Of a stretch of DNA of 23,545 nucleotides, positions 1 to 6,899 are shown one piece after another. The stretch lies in contig DBNV01000117.1 of the NCBI GenBank assembly GCA_002299865.1, positions 1 through 23,545 of the forward strand, written 5' to 3'. The translations under genes were made by a program, and so were the position numbers. The DNA is from Desulfonatronaceae bacterium UBA663 (GTDB lineage: Bacteria > Desulfobacterota > Desulfovibrionia > Desulfovibrionales > Desulfonatronaceae). Below the pieces are notes generated by a model. The model worked only from the letters and a program-made list of their open reading frames with translations. It had not been told where the DNA came from and did no database searches. Position 1 is the stretch's first letter. Every line of letters starts with the position of its first letter.

Positions 1-92
1 AACTGGTCGCAGATACTGAGCACGGCCGGCCAGGCCGCCAGAAAATCCCCCAGGCCGCCCCGGTGAACAAGGAGAATGTCTGGTTTGTTCAC
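1..92 (-). CDS. Glycosyltransferase family 9 (heptosyltransferase-like), N-terminal fragment
   Basis: Only the first 30 codons lie in the window; the gene runs off the left edge. It starts with GTG at 90-92, preceded by AAAGGAT about six bases upstream. The translated start has the hydrophobic strand ILLVHRGGLGDFLAAWPAVL, which matches the GT9/ADP-heptose:LPS heptosyltransferase N-terminus (strand, then G-x-GD, then a helix starting near P). Such enzymes transfer heptose or related sugars to lipopolysaccharide core or other acceptors on the cytoplasmic face of the inner membrane. The gene is divergent from the nudix gene at 448. Substrate cannot be told from this fragment. Confidence 0.7.
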   Translation of the reverse strand, partial: MNKPDILLVHRGGLGDFLAAWPAVLSICDQ

Positions 93-447
93 GGTTATCC
101 TTTTATCCGAGAATGTGGCTCCGGCATCTTGCCGGAGCATAAGCCGGCTCCACCGACACAAGGAACGACGACGTATTGCCCTTTTCGCAAGCCCGGCATA
201 AGATGCGTTATTATTGTTTGCGCTTAAGCGTCAAGCTGTACATGACGTCCTGTGCATGACGTCAGAAAACACGGAATGGCTTGTCGAGGGAGCATGAGGA
301 ATTTGTCCTAAGCAAGCTGGGTTTTGCTTTTTTAGCGTCGGTGCCCTGTCTGATCGGGCTTGCCCCGGGCTTGCGCCCTGCTTGCCGACAACGATTCAGA
401 CACCGTGAAGGACCCCTGACTCGCCCCCGGCGGAAGGATGCCTGGAT
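93..447. other. Divergent intergenic region with hairpin and direct repeat
   Basis: This 355-base gap separates the leftward GT9 gene from the rightward nudix-glgA genes, so both promoters should lie here. It holds a perfect 8-bp stem with a 5-base loop at 118-138 (GCTCCGGC/GCCGGAGC) with no T-run. It also holds a direct repeat of CATGACGTC at 241-249 and 255-263; the second copy extends to the full palindrome TGACGTCA at 257-264. A weak open frame from about 281 to 447 has no ribosome site and no family resemblance, and was not called. Confidence 0.4.
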
Positions 448-972
448 ATGTCCGGCTTACAAAAGACCTGTCCGTATTGCGGCGCACACTTAACGGCTTA
501 CGCCAATCCGACGCCCACCGTTGACGTGATCATCACCACCAGCGAGGGTGTCATTCTGATCCGCCGCAAAAACCCTCCACATGGCTGGGCCCTGCCCGGA
601 GGCTTCATTGACTACGGGGAGTCCGCTGAACGGGCCGCCGTCCGGGAAGCCAAGGAGGAAACCGGCCTGGATATCGAACTGACCGGTCTTCACGGCGTGT
701 ATTCCGACCCCGGCCGCGACCCGAGACAACACACCATCAGCACCGTCTTCACGGCCCGGGCGAAAAACATTTCAACCCTTCGGGCCGGGGACGACGCCGA
801 AGCGGTTCACTCCTTCGCCGGCAAGGCCCTGCCCCGCCCCATGGTCTTTGATCACGAACGCATCCTCAACGACTTTTTTTGTCGAAGAAACTTCTTGGAT
901 CACGCATGCCCGGCCGATCCGCTTCATCCTCCATCGTCAGGCATCGTCATGAAAGCAGGCCTCGCTTCGTAA
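448..972 (+). CDS. NUDIX hydrolase
   Basis: 174 residues. The Nudix box lies at about residues 50-72: GG, five residues, E, then REAKEETGLDIEL, matching GX5EX7REUXEEXGU; the REAKEE glutamates bind the catalytic metal. The protein opens with one C-x2-C pair (CPYCG, residues 8-12), a half zinc ribbon often seen before Nudix domains of the ADP-ribose pyrophosphatase / NUDT type. It should hydrolyse a nucleoside diphosphate linked to another moiety, in the cytoplasm; the exact substrate is not visible. The ATG at 448 has GGAAGGA about ten bases upstream. The stop is 12 bases before glgA, so the two are probably co-transcribed. ADP-sugar hydrolysis beside a glycogen synthase would fit, but this is inference. 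The C-terminal ~35 residues lie outside the Nudix fold and look unconserved. Confidence 0.88.
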   Translation: MSGLQKTCPYCGAHLTAYANPTPTVDVIITTSEGVILIRRKNPPHGWALPGGFIDYGESAERAAVREAKEETGLDIELTGLHGVYSDPGRDPRQHTISTVFTARAKNISTLRAGDDAEAVHSFAGKALPRPMVFDHERILNDFFCRRNFLDHACPADPLHPPSSGIVMKAGLAS

Positions 973-984
973 CAAGGAAGACGT

Positions 985-2481
985 ATGAATCAACAGCCCC
1001 AAGTGATCTTCGTGACCTCGGAAATATACCCTTTTTCCAAAACCGGCGGTCTGGCCGACGTCATGGGTGCCCTGCCGCAGGCCCTCTCCCGCCTGGGCGT
1101 CTTCACGGGGGTCATTACGCCGTTCTACGGGCGGTTGGCGACCAGCGACTACAGGTTGCGCCTCATCTACGAGGACTGTCCCGTGGGCTATCCCTGGCCC
1201 GACACTACGGCGGACATTTTCATGTCCGACTATCACGGCCTGCCCGTCTATTTCATCTCCAGGGGCGAGTATTTTGATCGTCGCTTTTTCTACTGCACCC
1301 ACAAAGACGACTACTTCGACAACTGCGAACGCTTCATCTTTTTTTGTCGGGCCACCGTGGAGTGGGCCAGGCGGCTGGCCAAGCCGCCGGCCGTGATTCA
1401 CGCCCACGACTGGCACGCCGCGCTGGTGCCGGCCTATCTGCATTTTCTGCGCAAGGTCGACCCGTTCTGGGAAAGGACCGCTTCGGTGGTCACCATCCAC
1501 AATCTGGCGTTCCAAGGACGGTTCGCCTATCGCCTCTTCCTGGAGTCCGGACTGCCGCATTCGGCCTGGCACAGCGACGGAGCCGAGTTTTATGGAGACT
1601 TCAATCTGCTCAAATGCGGCATTTCCTATGCCGATCTGGTGACCACGGTCAGTCCCGCCTATGCCCGGGAAATCCTCACGCCGGAATTCGGGTGCGGCCT
1701 GGAAGGCATCCTGCAACGGCGCGCGTCGGACCTCCGGGGCATCCTCAACGGCGCGGACTACCAGGTCTGGGATCCCCAACAGGACAGGTTCCTGTCCTGC
1801 ACCTATTCTCCCGAACTGCTGGCGGGCAAGCATCGCTGCAAGGAAAGCCTGTTTCAGGAGTTGTGTCTGGACCCGGCAATGCTCTCCCGGCCCCTGCTCG
1901 GATTCGTCGGTCGTCTGCGTCGCCAGAAAGGCATCGATCTGCTGTTGGAAATTATTCCGGAGCTGATGCGGCGCGATGTCTGCGTGGTGATCCTCGGCGA
2001 AGGCAACCTGCAGTTCGAGGCCACGGTGCAGAACATGATGGAGACCTATGCCGGCCGTCTGGCGGCCCGTATCGGATATACCGAAGACTTGGCGCACCGC
2101 ATCCAGGCCGGCGTGGACGTCTTTCTCATGCCCTCGCGCTACGAGCCCTGCGGTTTGACCCAGATGTACAGTCTGCGCTACGGGAGTCTGCCTGTGGTTT
2201 CCGCCGTGGGGGGCCTGCTGGACACCATTACCGGCTATCCCGACGCCGACGCCACGGGATTCGTTTTCAAACCCGTCGAGGCCAAAGCGTTTCTGAACTG
2301 CGTAGACCAAGCCCTTGCGCTCTGGGACCACAAGGAAAAGTGGAAGGCCATGCAGGTCCGGGCAATGCGCAAGGATTTTTCCTGGGAACGCGCCGCGACG
2401 GAATACGTTCGGGTATACAACGCACTGGGAGCCGGTCTTCCTTTATCAACAACGTCAAAAGGCTTTGCGTCGTCGGGGTGA
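985..2481 (+). CDS. glgA: Glycogen synthase (ADP-glucose type)
   Basis: 498 residues, normal length for bacterial GlgA (GT5, GT-B fold). It transfers glucose from ADP-glucose to the non-reducing end of alpha-1,4-glucan in the cytoplasm. Seen: the ADP-glucose-binding K-T-G-G-L at residues 19-23, HAHDWHAAL, HNLAFQG, the ILNGADYQVWDP segment, the C-domain start GFVGRLRRQKGID, and the conserved EPCGLTQMYSLRYG from residue 387 followed by VVSAVGGLLDTI. AGGAAG sits just before the ATG. The last codons and stop lie inside a strong hairpin (2470-2500). It follows the nudix gene by 12 bases. No branching enzyme or pyrophosphorylase gene is in the window. Confidence 0.96.
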   Translation: MNQQPQVIFVTSEIYPFSKTGGLADVMGALPQALSRLGVFTGVITPFYGRLATSDYRLRLIYEDCPVGYPWPDTTADIFMSDYHGLPVYFISRGEYFDRRFFYCTHKDDYFDNCERFIFFCRATVEWARRLAKPPAVIHAHDWHAALVPAYLHFLRKVDPFWERTASVVTIHNLAFQGRFAYRLFLESGLPHSAWHSDGAEFYGDFNLLKCGISYADLVTTVSPAYAREILTPEFGCGLEGILQRRASDLRGILNGADYQVWDPQQDRFLSCTYSPELLAGKHRCKESLFQELCLDPAMLSRPLLGFVGRLRRQKGIDLLLEIIPELMRRDVCVVILGEGNLQFEATVQNMMETYAGRLAARIGYTEDLAHRIQAGVDVFLMPSRYEPCGLTQMYSLRYGSLPVVSAVGGLLDTITGYPDADATGFVFKPVEAKAFLNCVDQALALWDHKEKWKAMQVRAMRKDFSWERAATEYVRVYNALGAGLPLSTTSKGFASSG

Positions 2482-2500
2482 CGGGACGTCACCCCGACGA
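2470..2500. terminator. Strong hairpin overlapping the glgA stop codon
   Basis: A perfect 14-bp stem with a 3-base loop: left arm 2470-2483, loop GGA 2484-2486, right arm 2487-2500. The glgA TGA (2479-2481) lies inside the left arm. A second short hairpin (CGATC/GATCG) follows directly. There is no T-run, so it is not a textbook intrinsic terminator. It may act as a 3' stability element, a weak terminator, or a dispersed palindrome. Confidence 0.45.
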
Positions 2501-2601
2501 TCGTGAGATCGCTTAAGAGGCCAACGGGAAACCGCGCGTCGCAAACGCGGGACGGTTTTTCGACGTCATGTCGAAAGCGCACAAACAAACTGGAGACAGG
2601 T

Positions 2602-2808
2602 ATGAAAATGACGGAAATCCGAGCCATGGCCAAGGCCAGGGGACTCAAGTTCGGAGTGGGCATGACCAAGGTCGACGCCATCCGGGCCCTGCAGTTGAAT
2701 GAGGGCAATTTCGATTGCTTTGCCCGGGCCGAATCCGGGTATTGCGATCAAGACCAATGCATCTTCCGGGAGGACTGCCTCTCCCTCGCACCCAAGCTGC
2801 CAAACTAA
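2602..2808 (+). CDS. Small SAP-like protein with four-cysteine tail
   Basis: 68 residues from the ATG at 2602, which has GGAGACAGG directly upstream; a longer open frame from 2503 overlaps the hairpin and has no ribosome site. Residues 1-33 (MTEIRAMAKARGLKF..., MTKVDAIRALQ) match the helix-turn-helix layout of a SAP motif, a small nucleic-acid-binding fold. The C-terminal half has four cysteines in C-x9-C-x4-C-x6-C (FDCF, GYCDQDQC, REDC), which could hold a metal. I recall similar short proteins in Desulfovibrio-type genomes annotated as SAP domain-containing. Partner and target are unknown. It lies between glgA and pdxA on the same strand. Confidence 0.75.
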   Translation: MKMTEIRAMAKARGLKFGVGMTKVDAIRALQLNEGNFDCFARAESGYCDQDQCIFREDCLSLAPKLPN

Positions 2809-2941
2809 AGGACGCCCGCCCGCCGCCCTTCTTCCGCCTTTCGAAACAAAGAAGAAAGGGGCAGAGAACGCTCTTAAGACGCCTTGGCACCTCGGTGGGG
2901 AAGTTTTTTCGTCTTTTTGCAACATATCGAACTTCTTGGAT

Positions 2942-3964
2942 ATGAAATCCAGGCATCACCCGCCGACAATCCTGCTGACCCTCGGCGACCCCAACGGCCT
3001 CGGCCCCGAACTGACCTGCCGGGTACTCTCCTCCTATCAAAACCCGACCATACGTCTGGTGCTCATCGGGCCGGAACAGGCCCTGGCGCAACATACCCAT
3101 GCCCTCAGCCGACGGCCCTTCTGGCGATCCCTGGATGATATCAGGTCTCTGCCTGACGCCTCCCCGGGGATCTTCCACCTCGCCTCGCCGGAACTGTCCG
3201 CCGTGGCTCTCACCCCAGGAAAGGCCACGACGCAAGGAGGGCTGGCCGCCGGACTCGCCCTGGAGGAGGCCAGCGCCCTGCTGGCCAGGGGGGCGGCCCA
3301 ATCCTTGGTCACATGCCCCTTAAACAAGACCATGCTCCAACAGGCCGGCTTTCCCTTTGCCGGGCATACCGAATTCCTGGCCGCCCGCGCAGGCATCCGC
3401 GCACAAGACGTGTGCATGCACTTCTGGGGGCCGCGCATCCGGGTCAGCCTGGCCACCACTCACCCCGCCCTGTGCCAAGTCCCCGGCCTGATCACCCGGG
3501 ACGTGATCCTGCGCAAGTTGGAACTGACTCTGGCCCTGCTGCGCTTCATGAGGGACGACAGGCCCGTGGCCGTATGCGGTCTGAATCCCCATGCCGGCGA
3601 GGACGGCCGCATCGGCGACGAGGAAGGCCAAACCATCGCCCCCGCCGTGTCTGCGGCCCGCGCCAGAGGCTGGAATGTCGTCGGCCCCCTGGCTGCGGAC
3701 ACGATCTTTCGCCGGGTCCTTTCGGGAGAATTCTCGGCCGTCCTGGCCATGTACCACGATCAGGGCCTCGGGCCGTTCAAACTGCTTCATTTTCACTCCG
3801 GCATTCAGATCACTCTGGGCCTGCCCTACGTTCGCACCAGCCCGGACCACGGCACAGGCTACGATCTGGTTGGCACGGGCAAAGCATCCGCCAGGAGCCT
3901 GAAAACCGCCCTGGATATGGCCGTCCGCTTGGCAACAATGCAACCACAAGGAACATCGTCATGA
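2942..3964 (+). CDS. pdxA: 4-hydroxythreonine-4-phosphate dehydrogenase
   Basis: 340 residues from the ATG at 2942; the open frame extends 81 codons upstream but through the SAP-like gene, and family length (~330) supports 2942. PdxA oxidises 4-phosphohydroxy-L-threonine with NAD(P); the product then decarboxylates and feeds PdxJ in the DXP-dependent pathway to pyridoxal phosphate. Seen: TLGDPNGLGPE at residues 13-23, the PLNK motif, the metal-binding GHTE (His142), GLNPHAGEDG, MYHDQGLGPFK and ITLGLPYVRTSPDHGTGYD. The metal ligands are all present. The ribosome site is weak (TTGGAT). Its TGA overlaps an ATG (ATGA at 3961), but the frame opened there has no clear product. Confidence 0.95.
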   Translation: MKSRHHPPTILLTLGDPNGLGPELTCRVLSSYQNPTIRLVLIGPEQALAQHTHALSRRPFWRSLDDIRSLPDASPGIFHLASPELSAVALTPGKATTQGGLAAGLALEEASALLARGAAQSLVTCPLNKTMLQQAGFPFAGHTEFLAARAGIRAQDVCMHFWGPRIRVSLATTHPALCQVPGLITRDVILRKLELTLALLRFMRDDRPVAVCGLNPHAGEDGRIGDEEGQTIAPAVSAARARGWNVVGPLAADTIFRRVLSGEFSAVLAMYHDQGLGPFKLLHFHSGIQITLGLPYVRTSPDHGTGYDLVGTGKASARSLKTALDMAVRLATMQPQGTSS

Positions 3965-4158
3965 CCCGAAACAACTGCGAGTACGCCCCCTTATATGCAC
4001 ATCGCCCCGCCCGCCTATCGCCTATCCTGCTTCAAGTCGACGAAAACAACCCGCCCGCAGGCAGGCTGAACTATGCGGCATTATGCAAGTCCGCCCTGCT
4101 GGATTTTCCCCGGACCATCGATTACGTGCCAAAACTACCCAAGACCAAAGGAGTTGCC

Positions 4159-4433
4159 ATGAAAAAAGTCCTGTTCAAAAGCGAAGAGTCGAAGACCAGA
4201 TCCGACGTGGCCTCTTTCCTGCGCCAGCCAGCCGACACGGTGGAGGCTGGTTCCGTGATCCTGCGCCAGGGCGATGCTTAAGCAGCGTGTCGATATCCCC
4301 TAAGCGTTTGGTTCTGGAAACAAAGCTGGAACACAAGGTCAAGCGGGACAGCGAAAAGATGAGTCTGGAAGTGGAACTGGAATGGCGACCGAGCGGCCGG
4401 AAAGGCATTTTTGGCGGCGTGGAACTGGCATGA
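4159..4433 (+). pseudogene. Amphi-Trp domain protein, frameshifted
   Basis: A gene starts at ATG 4159 with AAAGGAG six bases upstream. Its first 40 codons (MKKVLFKSEESKTRSDVASF..., ending ILRQGDA) match the N-terminus of the small amphi-Trp domain family and hit TAA at 4279-4281. The rest of the domain (RLVLETKLEHKVK..., MSLEVELEW) continues in the next frame to TGA at 4431-4433. The break lies at the palindrome GCTTAAGC (about 4275-4282). Family spacing between RQGD and LVLE (about ten residues) fits a 2-base insertion, or alternatively a 1-base loss. No slippery site is present, so recoding is unlikely. The function of this family is unknown. An in-frame extension back to 3961 looks non-coding. 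Confidence 0.75.
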
Positions 4434-4489
4434 GGCCCGCCGGAAAATATAAAACCAGCAAAGCGACAACGCCAAGGTAAGCATCCTAA

Positions 4490-4564
4490 CGTCTCATCCT
4501 GGCGCTCTTGCTGTGCGGCCTATTTAGCGGCGCTGCCTGCGAGGCCCGGGAGGGAGCAAAATAA
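4490..4564 (+). pseudogene. Relic signal peptide of the SagB-type nitroreductase
   Basis: In the same frame as the nitroreductase ATG at 4565, the preceding codons from 4490 read RLILALLLCGLFSGAACEAR followed by EGAK and TAA (4562-4564). This is a clear hydrophobic export signal with a lipobox-like FSGAAC or an A-x-A-type end. A TAA at 4487-4489 removes any upstream start, and no ATG, GTG or TTG opens it in a usable position. Periplasmic or lipoprotein SagB-type nitroreductases with such leaders exist in related bacteria (general knowledge). The leader is therefore a dead remnant, or the two stops are sequence errors. Confidence 0.6.
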
Positions 4565-5179
4565 ATGCATCCGGCCCAAGTCATCCAACTGCCCGCGCCG
4601 TCCTTGTCCGGCGACCTCTCCATGGAAGCGGCCCTGAGCCGGCGCCGGTCCGTCCGCGATTACAGCGACCGGCCCTTGCAGATCCGGGAGGTCGCCCAAC
4701 TGCTCTGGGCCGCGCAGGGCATCACCGAGCCCAGACGCGGCCTGCGCACTACTCCGTCCGCAGGAGCGACCTTCCCCCTGGAAATTTTCGTGGCTGCGGG
4801 GAATGTGAACGGGCTTGCCGCCGGACTGTACCGGTACCGGCCGCTGTCGCATACCTTGGAATTCGTGATCCCGGGAGAACTGCGTCCGGCCCTGCAACGG
4901 GTGTCCCTAAACCAGCCGTTGGTGCGGCAAGCCCCGGCGGTCTTCATTATCACGGCTCTGCCCGAACGCACGGAGGCCCGCTACGGTGGGCGGGCCATGC
5001 GCTACGTGTTCATGGAGGTCGGCCATGCCGCGCAAAACCTGAACCTCCAGGCCATCGCCCTGGGGCTGGGGAGCGTAGTCGTCGGTGCGTTCCACGACGC
5101 CGACCTGACCGCCGTCCTCAACCTGCCGCCCGGGGAAATACCATTATACGTGATTCCGGCGGGCGCCCCCCGACAGTGA
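4565..5179 (+). CDS. SagB/ThcOx-type nitroreductase
   Basis: 204 residues. FMN-dependent oxidoreductase of the nitroreductase superfamily. Seen: the FMN-contacting RRRSVRDYSDRPL at residues 26-38, WAAQGIT, TPSAGATFPLEIFVA near residue 65, GLYRYRPLSHTLE, and the C-terminal MEVGHAAQNLNLQAIALGLG. This is the stand-alone SagB-type set; no cyclodehydratase or precursor peptide is nearby, so peptide modification is not indicated and the substrate is unknown. The ATG at 4565 follows GGGAGGGAG by about eight bases. Directly upstream in the same frame lies a relic signal peptide, so this copy now probably stays in the cytoplasm. It faces the leftward epimerase region. Confidence 0.85.
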   Translation: MHPAQVIQLPAPSLSGDLSMEAALSRRRSVRDYSDRPLQIREVAQLLWAAQGITEPRRGLRTTPSAGATFPLEIFVAAGNVNGLAAGLYRYRPLSHTLEFVIPGELRPALQRVSLNQPLVRQAPAVFIITALPERTEARYGGRAMRYVFMEVGHAAQNLNLQAIALGLGSVVVGAFHDADLTAVLNLPPGEIPLYVIPAGAPRQ

Positions 5180-5182
5180 AGG

Positions 5183-5313
5183 GATGGCCCCGTTGGCCGC
5201 GTTGCTGCAAAAAGTTCAAAACAGGCCAGGGCCGCACTCCAGCAGAACAGGGCGTAGTCCGTGTCTCCGGCCAGCCAGCTAAACAGCCCCAGAAAACCGA
5301 AGCCATCCCCCAT
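5183..5313 (-). pseudogene. Possible GT4 (WecA/WbpL-like) relic after the epimerase
   Basis: Just after the epimerase stop, the minus strand opens at ATG 5311-5313 with AAGG upstream and reads a short hydrophobic stretch (GFLGLFSWLAGDTDYALFCW, then SAALACFELF) before running into the antisense of the nitroreductase. The composition and the DTDYALFCW-like run recall a transmembrane part of polyprenyl-phosphate sugar-1-phosphate transferases, which often sit next to this epimerase family. The match is short and from memory. The end of the stretch is a dispersed repeat. It may instead be a small unrelated hydrophobic frame. Confidence 0.25.
5190..5222 (-). repeat. Dispersed repeat, diverged copy
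   Basis: On the + strand this ends in GCTGCAAAAAGTTCAAA and aligns with the segment at 16440-16476 (TGCGTCGCCACAAAAAGTTCAAA). About two thirds of 35 positions agree, including an unbroken 12-base CAAAAAGTTCAAA-type core. It lies between convergent genes. Confidence 0.4.
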
Positions 5314-5316
5314 GCC

Positions 5317-6258
5317 TTATGCCCGCATGGTTAGGTACCAGCGAGCCATCTCCTCCAAGCCCTGACGCAGCCCTTTAAGCGGTTTCCAGCCCAGTTCGAC
5401 CCGGATCCTGGCCGCGTCGACCTCCAGGGAGCCGGTCAGCCGCCGGAACTCCGACTGCTTCTTGAGGACCTTGGCGGCCAGTTCCATGAGCGGCACGGGT
5501 ACAGCGAACATCCTGACCCGGCGACCCATAGCCTCGGCCAGAACGCGCACCAGGTCCGGGGAGGACACAGCCTCGTCGTCGGCCAGAAGATACGTCCCGG
5601 TCTTGGGATGCGCGACGCACAGGTCCAGGGCCGCGCACAGATTGTCCAGCCCCAGCAGACTGCGCCGGTTGCTTACCGCGCCCAGGGGAAAGGTACGCTC
5701 CTGATGGACAGCCTCCAGCAAACGCAGCAGATCGCCCTTCACGCCCGGGCCGTGCATCAGGGGCAGACGCAGGATGGTCGCTTCCAGACCGGTTTCCGCA
5801 GAGACTTCGGCCAGGGTCTGTTCGGCCTCCCACTTGGAGATGCCGCAGGGGTCCTCGGGATTGGGCAAGTCATCCTCGGTGAAGCCCCGCCCGAACGTCT
5901 CCTCGCCGTTGACATTCACGGAACTGGCGAAAACCAGCCGCCGCACCCCTTGCGCCGCAGCCTGCCGGGCCAGACTTTCAGTCCCCTCCAGGTTCACCCG
6001 GCGAAACACGTCCAGGGCCCGGCCCTGTTCACGCAGGACATAAGCCCGCCCGGCCAGATGCACGACCACGTCGATTCCGACCAGGGCCGCGGACCAGTCC
6101 GTGCTCGCATCAATCTCGCCCACGGCCACCCGGTTTTCCCCGGTTTCAGCACGCACCGCCTCCCGGACCGTGTACCCTTGGCCGCGCAGAACCGGACACA
6201 AGGCCCGGCCCACGAAGCCGTCGGCCCCGGTGACCAGTATCCGCAATGTAGTATGCAT
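5317..6258 (-). CDS. NAD-dependent epimerase/dehydratase with a Tyr-to-Cys catalytic change
   Basis: 313 residues, extended short-chain dehydrogenase. NAD-binding G-A-D-G-F-V-G lies at residues 11-17, with the D-x-D region and VVHLAGRAYV following. The FASSVNVNG serine is kept. The YxxxK motif expected in DPYGISKWEAE reads DPCGISKWEAE: the codon at 5845-5847 is TGC, so residue 138 is Cys while Lys142 stays. Loss of that Tyr should cripple hydride transfer. The family (WbpV/WbpK-like) makes UDP-sugars for O-antigen or a first lipid-linked sugar, usually beside a WecA-type transferase. Start ATG 6258 has AGAGAGAAG upstream. The partner gene downstream seems degraded, which fits loss of selection. 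A one-base sequencing error (TAC to TGC) is the alternative. Confidence 0.88.
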   Translation of the reverse strand: MHTTLRILVTGADGFVGRALCPVLRGQGYTVREAVRAETGENRVAVGEIDASTDWSAALVGIDVVVHLAGRAYVLREQGRALDVFRRVNLEGTESLARQAAAQGVRRLVFASSVNVNGEETFGRGFTEDDLPNPEDPCGISKWEAEQTLAEVSAETGLEATILRLPLMHGPGVKGDLLRLLEAVHQERTFPLGAVSNRRSLLGLDNLCAALDLCVAHPKTGTYLLADDEAVSSPDLVRVLAEAMGRRVRMFAVPVPLMELAAKVLKKQSEFRRLTGSLEVDAARIRVELGWKPLKGLRQGLEEMARWYLTMRA

Positions 6259-6316
6259 AGCTTCTCTCTTTTATGTCGCTCGGGGCCGAAGTCGCTTTCG
6301 GCATCGCTTTCGAGGT

Positions 6317-6517
6317 TCATTCGGCTGGAACCTGCTTTTTAGAAAGCAGCTTTTTCACTGCTTTCCAAAATACTTTCCTTGGCAAACCCGGTGCCTTGAG
6401 CAACCAACGGAAGCAGGCGATGTGCATGGAAGCACTGTTTGGGCCACGTACGCTTGAACCGGATGGACCGCTTTCGATCATTATTATGCATCTCTTGATT
6501 TCGATCCCGATTCCCAC
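6317..6517 (-). CDS. Hypothetical short ORF upstream of the epimerase
   Basis: 66 codons, ending 58 bases before the epimerase start on the same strand. The C-terminal half (HIACFRWLLKAPGLPRKVFW..., KKLLSKKQVPAE) has the basic, amphipathic look of a glycosyltransferase tail, while the N-terminal half looks non-coding. The true start, if any, could be the internal ATG at 6427 (36 residues). No clear ribosome site. No family recognised. It may be the 3' end of a lost operon gene. Confidence 0.25.
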   Translation of the reverse strand: MGIGIEIKRCIIMIESGPSGSSVRGPNSASMHIACFRWLLKAPGLPRKVFWKAVKKLLSKKQVPAE

Positions 6518-6600
6518 TCTAAAACGCTGCGGTCCAGCGATACGGCCAGGCTCAGGAACCGCTCACCCTCGCCGAATACCAGACGCTTGTCCAGCATCAT
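6484..6600 (-). pseudogene. Coding-like fragment, unknown
   Basis: A 38-residue frame beginning MMLDKRLVFGEGERFLSLAV and ending in TAA at 6484-6486. It is in the same frame as the short ATG at 6730-6732, with four stops between. The composition looks protein-like, but no family is recognised and there is no ribosome site. It is probably the tail of a degraded gene that once ran from about 6732 to 6484. Confidence 0.22.
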
Positions 6601-6783
6601 GCGCAAAAAGCATATTCAAGCCGGACTCGCAAGTTTTCCTCACGTTGCAAACCCCCTCGCTGCCCAGCACCCACTTTACTAAACATACCGATCTGCAAGG
6701 ATAAATCTGCTTTCCGGCACCCTCTGTGTCATTGAAGGCTCTCCCGGATAATTTCCCGCGTCGCATCGGGCAGCAATGTGAGG

Positions 6784-6899
6784 TTGGCAATAGTTTTGGG
6801 TCATGACTAGAATAATAGCCTTTTTGAGGCCCCTGTTCTAGTCATGACCCAAAGTTAAATTAATAGTTTGCTGTCTACTTTTTGATCGGTTATTGCCAA
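6784..6899. mobile_element. Nested inverted-repeat element (MITE-like)
   Basis: The inner arms are a perfect 18-bp inverted repeat: 6795-6812 (TTTGGGTCATGACTAGAA) and 6836-6853, with a 23-base spacer. Outer arms TTGGCAATA (6784-6792) and TATTGCCAA (6891-6899) are also exact. It encodes nothing. It lies at the broken 5' edge of a minus-strand coding fragment. The layout fits a small non-autonomous element or the footprint of an IS200/REP-type element; a long transcribed hairpin is an alternative. No clear target duplication was seen. Confidence 0.45.

Noticed and set aside
281..493. Short frame before the nudix gene
   Set aside because: TTG start, no ribosome site, Arg/Pro-rich text, overlaps the nudix start.
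937..2331. Long minus-strand open frame opposite glgA (464 codons)
   Set aside because: Shadow of a GC-rich gene: no family resemblance and fully covered by glgA, whose motifs are complete.
3961..4158. Frame opened by the ATGA at the pdxA stop, leading into the amphi-Trp gene
   Set aside because: The strong ribosome site at 4147-4153 marks 4159 as the true start, and the 66-codon extension is not protein-like.
4270..4290. Programmed frameshift in the amphi-Trp gene
   Set aside because: No slippery heptamer or strong downstream structure; the gap fits an ordinary indel.
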